A stretch of DNA of 55,420 bases from Dasytiphilus stammeri_B (GCA_037083765.1 JBAPLS010000012.1:1-55420); one strand, 5' to 3'. Shown: positions 35,594-47,066, counted from the stretch's first letter. Program-made: numbers and translations. Notes: generated by a model not told the origin, from the letters alone.

Positions 35594-38500
35594 ATGGTTT
35601 TTTATTCCCATACAGAAAAGAAACGCATCCGAAAGGATTTTGGTAAACGTACCCAAGTCTTGGATTTTCCATATCTACTTTCCATCCAGCTTGATTCATT
35701 TCAAAAATTTATTACAAAAGAGGAACGACAGTCAGGTTTAGAAGCAGCGTTACGTTCCGTATTTCCTATCAAAAGTCAAAATCATGATGCGGAACTTCAA
35801 TATATTGATTTTCGTCTAGGTAGTACAGTTTTCAATGTTAAAGAATGTCAGATTCGTGGTTTAACATACTCCGTTCCTTTACGAGTTAAACTGCGTCTTA
35901 TTGTATATGATACTGAAGTATTAGATCGATCCATAAAATTTATAAAAGAACAGGAAGTGTATATGGGGGATATTCCCCTAATGACCGAACATGGGACCTT
36001 TATAATTAATGGTACTGAGAGAGTAGTAGTATCTCAACTACATCGTAGTCCAGGAGTGTTCTTTGATAGTGATAAGGGTAAATCTCATTCTTCCGGAAAA
36101 GTATTATATAATGCACGCATTATACCTTACCGAGGGTCATGGTTAGACTTTGAATTTGATCCTAAAGATCATTTATTTGTCCGGATTGATAGACGTCGTA
36201 AATTACCTGCCACAATTATTTTACGTGCTCTTAATTATAATACTCAAGATATCCTCGGACTATTTTTTGAAAAAAGGATTTTTGAAATAAAGAATAATAA
36301 AAAATTTAAATTAGAATTGATAGCAAATCGGTTACGTGGAGAAATGCTTTCATTTAATATTGAAGCACATGGAAAAGTTTATATTGAAAAAGGACGTCGG
36401 ATTACTCCTCGAGATATAAGACTTCTAGAACAAGCACAGATAAAAGATATTGAAGTGCCAATTGAATACATTGTGGGCAAAATCAGTGCTCAAAATTATA
36501 TTAATGAACATACGGGTCAATTACTTTGTACCGCTAATACTGAATTGACAGTAGAGATAATAGAAAACTTAATTGCATCGGGTTTAAAATCTATTGAAAC
36601 TATATTTACTAACGACTTAGATCATGGATCTTATATATCACAAACATTGCAAATTGATAGTACTAGTGATCGTTACAGTGCTTTAGTAGAACTTTATCGA
36701 ATGATGCGTCCGGGAGAACCTCCTACCATTGCAGGAACGGAAAATCTATTTGAAAATATCTTTTTTTCAGAAGACCGGTATGATCTGTCCCGCGTGGGTA
36801 GAATGAAATTAAATCGTTCTTTAAATAGAGATTATAGTGAAGGTCCTAGTACTCTTACGCGAGTTGATATCGTAGAAGTGATGAAAAAACTTATCAGTAT
36901 TCGTGATGGCAAAGGTGAAATAGATGATATAGATCATCTAGGAAATAGACGGATTAGATCTGTAGGAGAAATGACTGAAAATCAATTTCGAATTGGTTTA
37001 GCTCGTGTTGAGCGTTCGGTAAGAGAAAAGTTATCACTTGGTGATTTAGATTTCACTATTCCACAAGATTTAATTAATGCTAAACCCATTTCTGCCGCAG
37101 TGAAAGAATTTTTTAGCACTAGTCAGCTATCACAATTTATGGATCAAAATAATCCTTTAGCCGAAATAACGCATAAACGTCGTATTTCAGCACTGGGTCC
37201 AGGAGGATTAACTCGTGAACGGGCAGGATTTGAAGTAAGAGATGTTCATCCTACTCATTATGGAAGAGTGTGTCCTATTGAAACGCCAGAAGGACCTAAT
37301 ATAGGATTAATTAATTCGTTATCAGTATATGCACAACCGAACGAATATGGTTTTTTAGAAACCCCGTATCGCAGAGTACGCAACGGTAGAGTAACCGATG
37401 AAATTCATTATCTTTCCGCTCTCGAAGAAGGTAAATATGTTATTGCACAAGCTAATGCTATTATCAATGACCAGGGAGTATTAGAATCAGATTTAATCAT
37501 CTGTCGTAGGAAAGGAGAATCAGGTTTATTTAATAGTAATGAAATTGATTATATGGATATAGCCACAGAGCAAATAATGTCAGTAGGAGCTGCGCTAATC
37601 CCGTTTTTAGAACATGATGATGCTAATCGTGCCTTAATGGGAGCTAATATGCAACGTCAGGCAGTACCCACATTACGTTCAGAAAAACCATTAGTAGGTA
37701 CTGGAATGGAAAGGACAGTAGCGATAGATTCTGGGGTCACGGTCATAGCAAAACGCGCAGGTATGATTCACTATTTGGATGCTTCTCGCATTGTAGTCAA
37801 GGTGAATGAAGAAGAAATAGATCAAAATGAGACGGGTATTGATATTTATAATTTAACTAAATATGTTCGTTCTAATCAAAATACTTGTATAAATCAGAAG
37901 CCCTGTGTTTCATTAGGAGAAATTATAGATCGTGGAGATGTCCTAGCTGATGGTCCGGCTACGGATCTCGGAGAACTAGCGTTAGGTCATAATATGAGAG
38001 TAGCCTTCATGCCCTGGTTAGGTTATAATTTCGAAGATTCTATTCTGATCTCCGAAGATATAGTCCAAAAAGATAAATTTACTACTATTCATATTCAGGA
38101 ACTTTCCTGTATATCTCGGGATACTAAGTTAGGTATCGAGGAAATTACTGCCGATATTCCAAATGTAGGAGAATCCGCTCTTTCCAAATTAGATGCATCT
38201 GGCATTGTCTATATAGGAGCGGAAGTTTCAGAAGGGGATATCTTAGTAGGTAAAGTCACTCCTAAGGGAGAAACTCAACTCTCTGCCGAAGAAAAATTAT
38301 TACATGCAATTTTTGGAGAGAAAGCATCTGATGTAAAAGATACTTCTCTGCGGGTTCCTAATGGAGTGTGCGGTACTGTAATAGACGTACAAGTCTTTAC
38401 TCGAGAAGGAATAGCTAAAGATCAACGTTCTTTAGAGATAGAAAAAATATTAATACAAAAATCAAAGAAACATTTAACTGAAGAATTACAAATTTTAGAA

Positions 38501-39628
38501 GATGGTCTTGCTTCCCGAATTCAATCGTTTTTGATAAAGAGAGGCGTCCACCATAAAGAAAATATTTCTTATTTAAGTGCAGAACAATGGAAAAATCTTA
38601 AGTTAGATAATATAGATCAACAAAAAGAATTAGAACAACTAATAAAACACTATAAAAATTTAAAACAAAAATTTGACTCTCAAGTAGAAGCAAAACGAAT
38701 CAAAATTAGTCAAGGGGATAATTTATCTCCGGGAGTATTAAAAACAGTGAAAGTATACTTAGCTGTAAAACGACAGATACAACCGGGTGATAAAATGGCT
38801 GGGCGACATGGTAATAAAGGAGTAATATCTAAAATTAATCCTAGAGAAGATATGCCATATGATACCAATGGTATTCCAGTAGATATAGTCCTCAATCCAT
38901 TAGGAGTGCCTTCGAGAATGAATATCGGACAAATACTGGAAACTCATTTAGGCATGGCCGCAAAGGGAATAGGTGACCAAATTAATAGTATGATGAATAA
39001 ATATCATTCAGTTAATGAATTGCGTAATTTTATTCAAAAATACTATGATGTAGGAGATAACCTTCGGAAGAAGGTAGATTTAAAAAGTTTTAGTGATGAT
39101 GAAATTGTACAACTAGCGGAAAATCTTAGACAAGGTATGCCCGTATCATGTCCAGTATTCGACGGTGCTAAAGAAATAGAAATTAAAGAAATGTTAGAAT
39201 TAGTAAATCTCCCTTCTTCTGGTCAGATTACTTTATTTGATGGTCGTACCGGAGAACAATTCGAGCGTCCCGTTACTGTAGGTTACATGTATATGATGAA
39301 ACTCAATCATTTAGTGGATGATAAAATGCATGCTCGGTCTACTGGGTCTTACAGCTTGGTCACCCAGCAACCTTTAGGAGGCAAAGCTCAGTTTGGCGGA
39401 CAACGTTTCGGAGAAATGGAAGTATGGGCTCTAGAAGCCTATGGCGCTGCTTACACTTTGCAGGAAATGCTTACCATTAAATCAGATGATGTGAGTGGCA
39501 GAACTAAGATTTATAAAAATATTGTAGAGGGTAACCATCAGATGGAAGCGGGCATACCAGAATCTTTTAATGTCCTAGTAAAGGAAATTCGTTCTCTTGG
39601 TCTAAATCTAGAGTTAGAAGACGAATAA
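35594..39628 (+). CDS. rpoB: RNA polymerase beta subunit
   Basis: 1344-aa catalytic subunit (1342 aa in E. coli). The ATG at 35594 gives MVFYSHTEKKRIRKDFG, matching E. coli; an upstream in-frame start would add 13 non-homologous residues. The rifampicin-binding cluster (SQLSQFMDQNNPL, HKRRISALGPGG) carries the wild-type Asp, His and Ser residues. The GDKMAGRHGNKG motif near the active site and the GQRFGEMEVWALEAYGAA C-terminal region are intact. Confidence 0.98.
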   Translation: MVFYSHTEKKRIRKDFGKRTQVLDFPYLLSIQLDSFQKFITKEERQSGLEAALRSVFPIKSQNHDAELQYIDFRLGSTVFNVKECQIRGLTYSVPLRVKLRLIVYDTEVLDRSIKFIKEQEVYMGDIPLMTEHGTFIINGTERVVVSQLHRSPGVFFDSDKGKSHSSGKVLYNARIIPYRGSWLDFEFDPKDHLFVRIDRRRKLPATIILRALNYNTQDILGLFFEKRIFEIKNNKKFKLELIANRLRGEMLSFNIEAHGKVYIEKGRRITPRDIRLLEQAQIKDIEVPIEYIVGKISAQNYINEHTGQLLCTANTELTVEIIENLIASGLKSIETIFTNDLDHGSYISQTLQIDSTSDRYSALVELYRMMRPGEPPTIAGTENLFENIFFSEDRYDLSRVGRMKLNRSLNRDYSEGPSTLTRVDIVEVMKKLISIRDGKGEIDDIDHLGNRRIRSVGEMTENQFRIGLARVERSVREKLSLGDLDFTIPQDLINAKPISAAVKEFFSTSQLSQFMDQNNPLAEITHKRRISALGPGGLTRERAGFEVRDVHPTHYGRVCPIETPEGPNIGLINSLSVYAQPNEYGFLETPYRRVRNGRVTDEIHYLSALEEGKYVIAQANAIINDQGVLESDLIICRRKGESGLFNSNEIDYMDIATEQIMSVGAALIPFLEHDDANRALMGANMQRQAVPTLRSEKPLVGTGMERTVAIDSGVTVIAKRAGMIHYLDASRIVVKVNEEEIDQNETGIDIYNLTKYVRSNQNTCINQKPCVSLGEIIDRGDVLADGPATDLGELALGHNMRVAFMPWLGYNFEDSILISEDIVQKDKFTTIHIQELSCISRDTKLGIEEITADIPNVGESALSKLDASGIVYIGAEVSEGDILVGKVTPKGETQLSAEEKLLHAIFGEKASDVKDTSLRVPNGVCGTVIDVQVFTREGIAKDQRSLEIEKILIQKSKKHLTEELQILEDGLASRIQSFLIKRGVHHKENISYLSAEQWKNLKLDNIDQQKELEQLIKHYKNLKQKFDSQVEAKRIKISQGDNLSPGVLKTVKVYLAVKRQIQPGDKMAGRHGNKGVISKINPREDMPYDTNGIPVDIVLNPLGVPSRMNIGQILETHLGMAAKGIGDQINSMMNKYHSVNELRNFIQKYYDVGDNLRKKVDLKSFSDDEIVQLAENLRQGMPVSCPVFDGAKEIEIKEMLELVNLPSSGQITLFDGRTGEQFERPVTVGYMYMMKLNHLVDDKMHARSTGSYSLVTQQPLGGKAQFGGQRFGEMEVWALEAYGAAYTLQEMLTIKSDDVSGRTKIYKNIVEGNHQMEAGIPESFNVLVKEIRSLGLNLELEDE

Positions 39629-39721
39629 TTTTCAGAAAAATAAATATTGAGATCCAATTAAGTAATTTTATTTATGTATTCGTAATCTGCTTCACTCCTT
39701 TCACCATATAGGAGCTAATTT

Positions 39722-42700
39722 GTGAAAGATTTCCTTAAATTACTCAAAGCACAAAATCAAACAGAGTTTAATTCAATAAAAATTTCTTTAGCTTCTCCTG
39801 ATATAATCCGTTCCTGGTCTTATGGAGAAGTAAAAAAACCAGAAACCATTAATTATCGTACCTTTAAGCCGGAACGAGAGGGACTATTTTGTGCACGAAT
39901 TTTTGGTCCCATAAAAGATTATGAGTGTTTATGTGGAAAATATAAACGTCTTAAACATCGAGGAATAATCTGTGAAAAATGTGGTGTTGAAGTAACACAC
40001 ACTAAAGTTCGTCGTGAACGAATGGGACATATAGAATTAGCTTCTCCTACTGCACATATTTGGTTTCTAAAATCTTTACCCTCACGTATCGGATTATTAC
40101 TTGATATGCCTCTTCGAGATATTGAACGAGTACTTTATTTTGAATCCTATGTGATTGTAGAAGAGGGAATGACTAATCTTGAACGTCGACAGATTTTAAC
40201 CGAAGAACAATATCTAGATGCTCTAGAAGAATTTGGAGATGAATTTGAAGCTAAAATGGGAGCAGAAGCAATTCAATATTTGTTAAAAAATCTTAATCTT
40301 CAACAAGAGTGCGAGCGGTTAATTGAAGATTTGCATTCGGCTTCCTCGGAAAATAAACGCAAAAAGATTACGAAACGCATTAATTTATTAGAATCTTTTC
40401 TCAATTCAGGAAATAAACCGGAATGGATGATATTAACTGTATTACCAGTTTTACCTCCTGATTTGAGACCTTTAGTGCCTTTAGAAGGAGGACGTTTTGC
40501 TACATCTGATCTTAATGATTTATATAGGCGCGTTATTAATCGTAATAATAGATTAAAACGTCTTTTGGAATTATCAGCTCCAGATATAATTGTGCGGAAT
40601 GAAAAACGTATGCTGCAAGAAGCAGTGGATGCCTTGTTAGATAATGGCCGTCGAGGAAGAGCCATTGTGGGTTCCAACAAACGTCCGCTTAAATCTATTA
40701 CCGAGATGATAAAGGGTAAACAAGGAAGATTTAGGCAAAATTTATTAGGAAAACGTGTCGATTACTCTGGAAGATCTGTCATAACAGTAGGACCATATTT
40801 ACGTCTGCAACAATGTGGCCTTCCGAAAAAAATGGCTCTAGAATTATTTAAACCTTTTATTTATGGTAAATTAGAAAAACAAGGTTTTGCCACTACCATC
40901 AAAACTGCTAAAAAAATGGTTGAACGTGAAGAAGCAATAGTATGGGATATTTTAGCGCAAGTGATTCGGAACCATACGGTATTGCTCAATAGAGCACCCA
41001 CCTTACATCGACTTGGCATTCAAGCCTTTGAACCTCTCCTGATTGAAGGGAAAGCAATTCAGCTACATCCTTTAGTATGTGCCGCATATAATGCGGACTT
41101 TGATGGTGATCAAATGGCGGTACACGTACCATTAACTTTAGCAGCCCAATCAGAGGCTAGATCCCTCATGATGTCTACTAATAATATTTTATCCCCAGCA
41201 AATGGCGAACCTATTATGGTTCCATCTCAGGATGTAGTTTTAGGATTATACTATATGACGATAGATAAAGTTAATGCTAAGGGAGAAGGGATGGTGTTAA
41301 GTAATGCTAAAGAAGCCGAACATATATATCGAGAAGGAATAGCAGATTTACATGCTAGAGTGACCGTACGAATTACCGAATATCAAAAGAATTCCGAAGG
41401 ACAATTAAGTGCTAAAACTAATTTAATTAGTACTACTATCGGTAGAACTATTCTTTGGATGATTGTACCTAAAGGATTATCTTTTGCTCTGGTTAATAAG
41501 CCCTTAGGCAAAAAAGCTATATCCCAACTGTTAAAGACCTGTTATAGGATTTTAGGATTAAAAGCTACCGTTATTTTCTCAGATCAGGTGATGTATGCAG
41601 GCTTTACCTATGCTGCTCGTTCCGGGGCTTCGGTAGGAATTGATGACATGATAGTACCAAGTAATAAAGAGGAAATTATTTGTGAAGCAGAGAAAGAAGT
41701 GGCAGAAATTCAAATGCAATTTCAATCCGGATTAGTGACAACAGGAGAACGATATAATAAAATTATAGATATATGGACATTAGCTAATGAAAAAGTTGCT
41801 CAAGCTATGATGAAAACTCTTTCTCCCGAAAGAGTCATAAATAGTTTTGGGGAAAAAGAACAACAAAATTCATTTAACAATATTTTTATGATGGCAGATT
41901 CGGGTGCTCGAGGTTCCGCAGCACAAATTAGACAGTTATCTGGTATGCGTGGTTTAATGGCTAAACCAGATGGATCAATTATTGAAACTCCTATTACTGC
42001 TAATTTTCGTGAAGGTCTCAATATACTTCAATATTTTATTTCTACCCATGGAGCACGGAAAGGGTTAGCAGACACAGCCTTAAAAACAGCAAATGCAGGA
42101 TATTTAACGCGTCGATTAGTAGATGTGGCACAGGATTTAGTAGTAACGGAAGATAATTGTGGTACTACAGAGGGAATTTTAATCACTTCCATAATAGAAG
42201 GAGGAGAAGTAAAAGAATCTCTACGAGATCGAGTATTAGGTAGAGTAACTGCAGGCAATATACTTAACTCAACAGGTGATATTTTAATATCACGGGATAC
42301 ATTACTTAATGAAAAGTTATGTAAACTTTTAGAAGTTAATTCGATTGATTTTGTTAAAGTACGTTCGGTAGTAAGCTGTGAAACTGCCTTCGGTGTATGT
42401 GCTTACTGTTATGGGAGAGATTTAGCTCGGGGAGAATTAGTGAATAAAGGAGCAGCAATAGGAGTAATAGCAGCCCAATCTATTGGAGAACCCGGCACCC
42501 AGTTAACTATGCGCACTTTTCATATCGGTGGAACCGCTTCTCGTTCTGCATCAGAATCTGGTATTGAAATTAAACATCCGGGATGGATTAAGTTAGTTAA
42601 TGCTAAAACAGTGCAAACTCCCCATGGAAAGTTAGTGATTACTACCCGAAATGTAGAACTCCAAATAATAGATAAATTTAATCGGATCCAAGAAAGTTAT

Positions 42701-43966
42701 AAAGTTCCATATGGAGCAATTATGACCAAAAGAGATGGTAATATGGTGCAGACAGGAGAAATAGTAGCTAACTGGGATCCTCATACTATGCCAGTGATTA
42801 CTGAAGTAGATGGTTTTATTAAATTAATGGATTTGATTGAAGGACAGACCATTCTGCGACAAACAGACGATTTAACTGGTTTAAGTTCTATAGTAGTATT
42901 AGATCCTTCTGAACGCCCTGCGTTCGGAAGAGAACTACGTCCCGCAATAAAAATAGTTAATAACAAGGGAGAAGAAGTATTGCTCCCGGGCAAAAAAGAT
43001 ATACCTGCCCAATATTTTTTACCTGGAAGAGCTATTATACAACTTGAGGATAATGTATGGGTTAGTGCCGGTGATACATTAGCTAGGGTTCCACAAGAAA
43101 CAGGCGGGACTAAAGATATTACGGGAGGATTACCACGTGTAGCGGATGTATTTGAAGCACGACGACCAAAAGATGCCGCTATTTTAGCTGAAAAAAGTGG
43201 GATAATATCTTTTGGCAAAGAAACTAAAGGTAAACGTCGTCTCATTATAACACCTCTCGATGAGAGTGAATTACCCTACGAAGAAATGATTCCTAAGTGG
43301 AGACAATTAAATGTACTTGAAGGTGAACAAGTAGAAATAGGAGACATTATATCGGATGGGGTCGAATCACCACATGATATTCTTCGATTACGTGGCATAC
43401 AGGCAGTAACCAAATATATAACTAATGAAGTTCAAGAGGTTTATCGTTTACAAGGAGTAAGAATTAATGATAAGCATATCGAAGTAATCGTACGTCAAAT
43501 GTTACGAAAAGTGACCATCACAAAACCATGTGATACTGCCTTTTTAGAAGGAGAGCAAATAGAATACTCTCGTGTAAAAATGATTAATGATCAATTACAT
43601 AAAAAAGGAAAACAAGGGGCAAAATATACGCGGGATTTATTAGGAATAACTAAAGCTTCTCTAGCTACAGAGTCCTTTATTTCGGCTGCTTCTTTTCAAG
43701 AAACTACTCGAGTATTGACAGAATCCGCCGTAGCGGGAAAACAAGATGAACTACGGGGTTTAAAAGAAAATGTTATTGTTGGACGTTTAATTCCAGCTGG
43801 TACTGGTTATGCTTATCATCAAGACAGATTACATTTACGTGCAAAGAAGAACAATAACGAAATCAATTTTCTGCAAACTTCTCCAAAAATCAGAACAGAA
43901 GAAGTGGCAGCTGTTACATTATCTGAACTGTTACAGAGTAACAGTAATGATAAAAGAGATGATTAA
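39722..43966 (+). CDS. rpoC: RNA polymerase beta' subunit
   Basis: 1414-aa catalytic subunit (1407 aa in E. coli) starting at GTG with AGGAG upstream. The active-site NADFDGDQ motif supplies D459, D461 and D463 for Mg binding. The N-terminal zinc site (CLCGKYKRLKHRGIICEKCG) and the second zinc site (SCETAFGVCAYCYGRD) keep all Cys residues. Trigger-loop sequence (GEPGTQLTMRTFHIGG) is intact. The 3' neighbour proS comes from a different E. coli map region, so a rearrangement junction lies just after rpoC. Confidence 0.98.
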   Translation: MKDFLKLLKAQNQTEFNSIKISLASPDIIRSWSYGEVKKPETINYRTFKPEREGLFCARIFGPIKDYECLCGKYKRLKHRGIICEKCGVEVTHTKVRRERMGHIELASPTAHIWFLKSLPSRIGLLLDMPLRDIERVLYFESYVIVEEGMTNLERRQILTEEQYLDALEEFGDEFEAKMGAEAIQYLLKNLNLQQECERLIEDLHSASSENKRKKITKRINLLESFLNSGNKPEWMILTVLPVLPPDLRPLVPLEGGRFATSDLNDLYRRVINRNNRLKRLLELSAPDIIVRNEKRMLQEAVDALLDNGRRGRAIVGSNKRPLKSITEMIKGKQGRFRQNLLGKRVDYSGRSVITVGPYLRLQQCGLPKKMALELFKPFIYGKLEKQGFATTIKTAKKMVEREEAIVWDILAQVIRNHTVLLNRAPTLHRLGIQAFEPLLIEGKAIQLHPLVCAAYNADFDGDQMAVHVPLTLAAQSEARSLMMSTNNILSPANGEPIMVPSQDVVLGLYYMTIDKVNAKGEGMVLSNAKEAEHIYREGIADLHARVTVRITEYQKNSEGQLSAKTNLISTTIGRTILWMIVPKGLSFALVNKPLGKKAISQLLKTCYRILGLKATVIFSDQVMYAGFTYAARSGASVGIDDMIVPSNKEEIICEAEKEVAEIQMQFQSGLVTTGERYNKIIDIWTLANEKVAQAMMKTLSPERVINSFGEKEQQNSFNNIFMMADSGARGSAAQIRQLSGMRGLMAKPDGSIIETPITANFREGLNILQYFISTHGARKGLADTALKTANAGYLTRRLVDVAQDLVVTEDNCGTTEGILITSIIEGGEVKESLRDRVLGRVTAGNILNSTGDILISRDTLLNEKLCKLLEVNSIDFVKVRSVVSCETAFGVCAYCYGRDLARGELVNKGAAIGVIAAQSIGEPGTQLTMRTFHIGGTASRSASESGIEIKHPGWIKLVNAKTVQTPHGKLVITTRNVELQIIDKFNRIQESYKVPYGAIMTKRDGNMVQTGEIVANWDPHTMPVITEVDGFIKLMDLIEGQTILRQTDDLTGLSSIVVLDPSERPAFGRELRPAIKIVNNKGEEVLLPGKKDIPAQYFLPGRAIIQLEDNVWVSAGDTLARVPQETGGTKDITGGLPRVADVFEARRPKDAAILAEKSGIISFGKETKGKRRLIITPLDESELPYEEMIPKWRQLNVLEGEQVEIGDIISDGVESPHDILRLRGIQAVTKYITNEVQEVYRLQGVRINDKHIEVIVRQMLRKVTITKPCDTAFLEGEQIEYSRVKMINDQLHKKGKQGAKYTRDLLGITKASLATESFISAASFQETTRVLTESAVAGKQDELRGLKENVIVGRLIPAGTGYAYHQDRLHLRAKKNNNEINFLQTSPKIRTEEVAAVTLSELLQSNSNDKRDD

Positions 43967-44013
43967 TCTAGTGTTGGACATTTAGTTGGTATCGGTCGGT
44001 TATCATAAATATT

Positions 44014-45726
44014 ATGCGGACTAGTAAATATTTACTTTTCACTTTAAAGGAAAAACCTAAAGATGCAGAAATTATCAGTCATCAATTAATGATCCGAGGT
44101 GGATTGATTCGATCAATCTCATCTGGATTATATACTTGGTTACCTACCGGAGTACGTGTTCTAAAAAAAATTGAAAATATTGTCCGAGAAGAAATGAGTA
44201 AGATTGGTTCCTTAGAAGTATCTCTGCCTATAGTTCAGCCTGCGGAGTTATGGCAAGAAAGTGGAAGATTAGAATCTTATGGAGCAGAATTATTGCGTTT
44301 TGTGGACCGAAAAAAACGTCATTTAGTGTTATCCCCTACTCACGAGGAGTGTATTACCGATTTAATCCGTTATCAAGTGAATTCATATAAACAATTACCC
44401 CTTAATCTGTTTCAGATAAAAACTAAATTTCGTGATGAGCCTCGTCCTCGTTATGGAATTATTCGATCCCGAGAGTTTATCATGAAAGATGCATATTCTT
44501 TCCATGAAAATTCAGACTGTCTCCAAAAAACTTATAATGACATGTATAATGCTTATACCAGAATTATCAAAAAATTAGGTTTAAATTTTAAAATAGTAGA
44601 AGCAGATACTGGATCCATGGGAGGTAATACATCACATGAATTTCAAGTATTAGCCAATCACGGAGAAAATATTATTGTTTTTTCTGATGTGTCAAATTAT
44701 GTATCAAAAATAGATTTTGCAGAGTCTATTAGTAACCTAGGAACAAAAGTTCATGATACTTCTCATCATACGTTAGCTCCTCTATCCCTCATAAGGGGGA
44801 ATTTACTATTGAGTGCAGATCAAATTATAAAAACCTTTATAGTAAAGGCACAAAAAAATAATCATTATAAGTGGATAGCACTATTAATTCGAGGAGATCA
44901 TGAATTAAACATAGTAAAAGCAGAAAAAATAGATATGGTAGCAAAACCGTTAATTTACGCTACTAAGAAAGAATTACGTCAATATATAGGAACAGATCTA
45001 AGTTCTATAGGGCCCATCAATCTACCCATTCCTATTATAGCCGATAGAAGTTTAGCAGATCTTAAAAACTTTTCGGTGGGAGCCAATGTAAAAGACCAAT
45101 ATTATTTCGGTATTAACTGGAGACGTGATTTAAAATTACCAAAGATAGCTGATCTTCGGAATGTGGTAGAGGGTGACCCTAGTCCGGATGGACAGGGAAG
45201 TTTAAAATTACATCGTAGTATTGAAATAGCGCATATTTTCCAACTAGGAAAGAAATATTCCCTACCCATGAAGGCAAAAATACAAGATAAGAATGGATAT
45301 CTTAAAAATATATTTATGGGTTGTTATGGAATAGGCATTTCAAGAATAGTTGCAGCCTCTATTGAGCAATCTCATGATCAACGTGGAATTATATGGCCTA
45401 GTAATATTATAGCTCCCTTTCAAGTAGCTATTATACCTATAGATTATCATCACTCTAATCGAGTGAAAATCCTCTCAGAACATATTTATTTTTCTCTGTC
45501 TGCTAATAATATTGATATCATTCTTGATGATAGACAAGAACATATAGGAATAATGTTATCCGACATGGAATTAATAGGTATTCCACACATGATTATTGTC
45601 AGTGACCGCTATTTAGATAAACATGTAATTGTCTATAAATCAAGAAAACTACATCCTAATAATCAATTATTAATTGATAGTTCTCAAATTATTAACTTTA
45701 TAATTGAAAAATTAAAAACATCCTAA
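44014..45726 (+). CDS. proS: Prolyl-tRNA synthetase
   Basis: 570-aa class II synthetase (572 aa in E. coli). Motif 1 (SGLYTWLPTGVRVLKKIE), motif 2 (TKFRDEPRPRYGIIRSREF) and motif 3 (MGCYGIGISRIVAA) are present. The inserted editing domain between motifs 2 and 3 is retained (about residues 225-400), as in bacterial-type ProS. The stop overlaps the convergent tilS stop by 4 nt. It starts 47 nt after rpoC and may be read through from the rpoBC transcript. Confidence 0.96.
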   Translation: MRTSKYLLFTLKEKPKDAEIISHQLMIRGGLIRSISSGLYTWLPTGVRVLKKIENIVREEMSKIGSLEVSLPIVQPAELWQESGRLESYGAELLRFVDRKKRHLVLSPTHEECITDLIRYQVNSYKQLPLNLFQIKTKFRDEPRPRYGIIRSREFIMKDAYSFHENSDCLQKTYNDMYNAYTRIIKKLGLNFKIVEADTGSMGGNTSHEFQVLANHGENIIVFSDVSNYVSKIDFAESISNLGTKVHDTSHHTLAPLSLIRGNLLLSADQIIKTFIVKAQKNNHYKWIALLIRGDHELNIVKAEKIDMVAKPLIYATKKELRQYIGTDLSSIGPINLPIPIIADRSLADLKNFSVGANVKDQYYFGINWRRDLKLPKIADLRNVVEGDPSPDGQGSLKLHRSIEIAHIFQLGKKYSLPMKAKIQDKNGYLKNIFMGCYGIGISRIVAASIEQSHDQRGIIWPSNIIAPFQVAIIPIDYHHSNRVKILSEHIYFSLSANNIDIILDDRQEHIGIMLSDMELIGIPHMIIVSDRYLDKHVIVYKSRKLHPNNQLLIDSSQIINFIIEKLKTS

Positions 45727-47066
45727 TCTTGATTAAAATCTTTTTGATTCCATTTTAAGAACCAGGAAAGAGATTGTCGCGGTGCTCCCTCCTGAGTAAT
45801 GAAGAATTCTACGGCAGCAATTAATTTATTACCATAAAAAATTAATGGAATCCGATGTCGCATCCACGGTGGCACATTTAATTCCTGCCATATTTGTTTA
45901 ATATTACGACTACCATCACGTCCTAAAAGATAAAATCGCTCTGGAGACTTAAAACGAACAGTAATATGATTTAATTCTTTGAGTGAAGGAGCTCGCACAT
46001 TTATACCCTTTTCTCCATAAAAATGAAGACTGCCTAATTGAGAGGGAAGTTTTAAAGTTCTCCAGGGACAAACCCAGGGAATAATAATATCTTCTAATGA
46101 AGGTAGAAGATCAATACAGTAGATGGCGTTTCTAAAACGACGTATTTCATATTTTCCAATTCTTACACAAGGATCTGCATCTCGACGACTACATATCACA
46201 TCTCTCCAGATACATTTAATTTGTAGATAAGAGGGAATAATTTTTTGCTTAGCTAACCAATACCGTAAGATCTCAGCACGATATACTTCACTATATTTAT
46301 GTAACTCATCTATACGAAGAGATCCATCTGGTCGTATTAAGCTGGTTAGTAATGGAGTTAATAATTCATATAATAAATTAACCTGATTACTACATAATTT
46401 AGCACTACGAGCAACATTTTGATAAAAATAAGGCCACTTCTCATTAAGGAGGGGAAGTATTTTTATGCGAAGAAAATTTCTATCTAGATGTAGATCATGA
46501 TTACTTTCATCATTGAGCCAGGATAATTGATGTACTTGTGCCCAGGTATGAATTTGCGTCCAACTTTGGAGTAACATGGGACGAAGGATAATTGTCTTAT
46601 TATCTCTGATTTTAATTAGAGACCGCATGGATGCTAAACCATTAGGACCACTCCCCCGTTTTAATGCTAACAAAAAAGTTTCACATTGATCATTAAGATG
46701 ATGGGCTGTTAACAATACTTCTTTATCTGCCAGTACTTGATCACATGCATTATAACGTGCTTGCCTAGAAGCTGATTCTAGTCCATGTGCTTTTATTTCT
46801 TGCACATTTATTTGGATTTTAACTATTGAGAGAGGAATATTCCATATTTTACATTGTTGCTGACAGTGCAATAACCAAGCATCTGCATTTCTACTAATAT
46901 TATGATGGATATGAATAGCCCGCAAATGGATGTAGGGACATAATTTACGTAATTGAATTAATTGATGTAATAAGACCGTAGAATCTAATCCCCCACTATA
47001 AGCTACCAGAAAATGTCTATATCCTAGAAGATTATAGTAAAGATTGTATAATATTTTTTTTTCCAT
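45723..47066 (-). CDS. tilS: tRNA(Ile)-lysidine synthase TilS
   Basis: 447-aa ATP-dependent enzyme (432 aa in E. coli) that converts C34 of tRNA-Ile(CAU) to lysidine, changing both codon reading and charging. The PP-loop motif SGGLDST starts at residue 24. The HHLNDQCETFLLALKRGSGPNGL segment and the C-terminal tRNA-binding domains are present. Its substrate is encoded at 13935-14007. It lies 26 nt after dnaE on the same strand. Confidence 0.94.
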   Translation of the reverse strand: MEKKILYNLYYNLLGYRHFLVAYSGGLDSTVLLHQLIQLRKLCPYIHLRAIHIHHNISRNADAWLLHCQQQCKIWNIPLSIVKIQINVQEIKAHGLESASRQARYNACDQVLADKEVLLTAHHLNDQCETFLLALKRGSGPNGLASMRSLIKIRDNKTIILRPMLLQSWTQIHTWAQVHQLSWLNDESNHDLHLDRNFLRIKILPLLNEKWPYFYQNVARSAKLCSNQVNLLYELLTPLLTSLIRPDGSLRIDELHKYSEVYRAEILRYWLAKQKIIPSYLQIKCIWRDVICSRRDADPCVRIGKYEIRRFRNAIYCIDLLPSLEDIIIPWVCPWRTLKLPSQLGSLHFYGEKGINVRAPSLKELNHITVRFKSPERFYLLGRDGSRNIKQIWQELNVPPWMRHRIPLIFYGNKLIAAVEFFITQEGAPRQSLSWFLKWNQKDFNQD

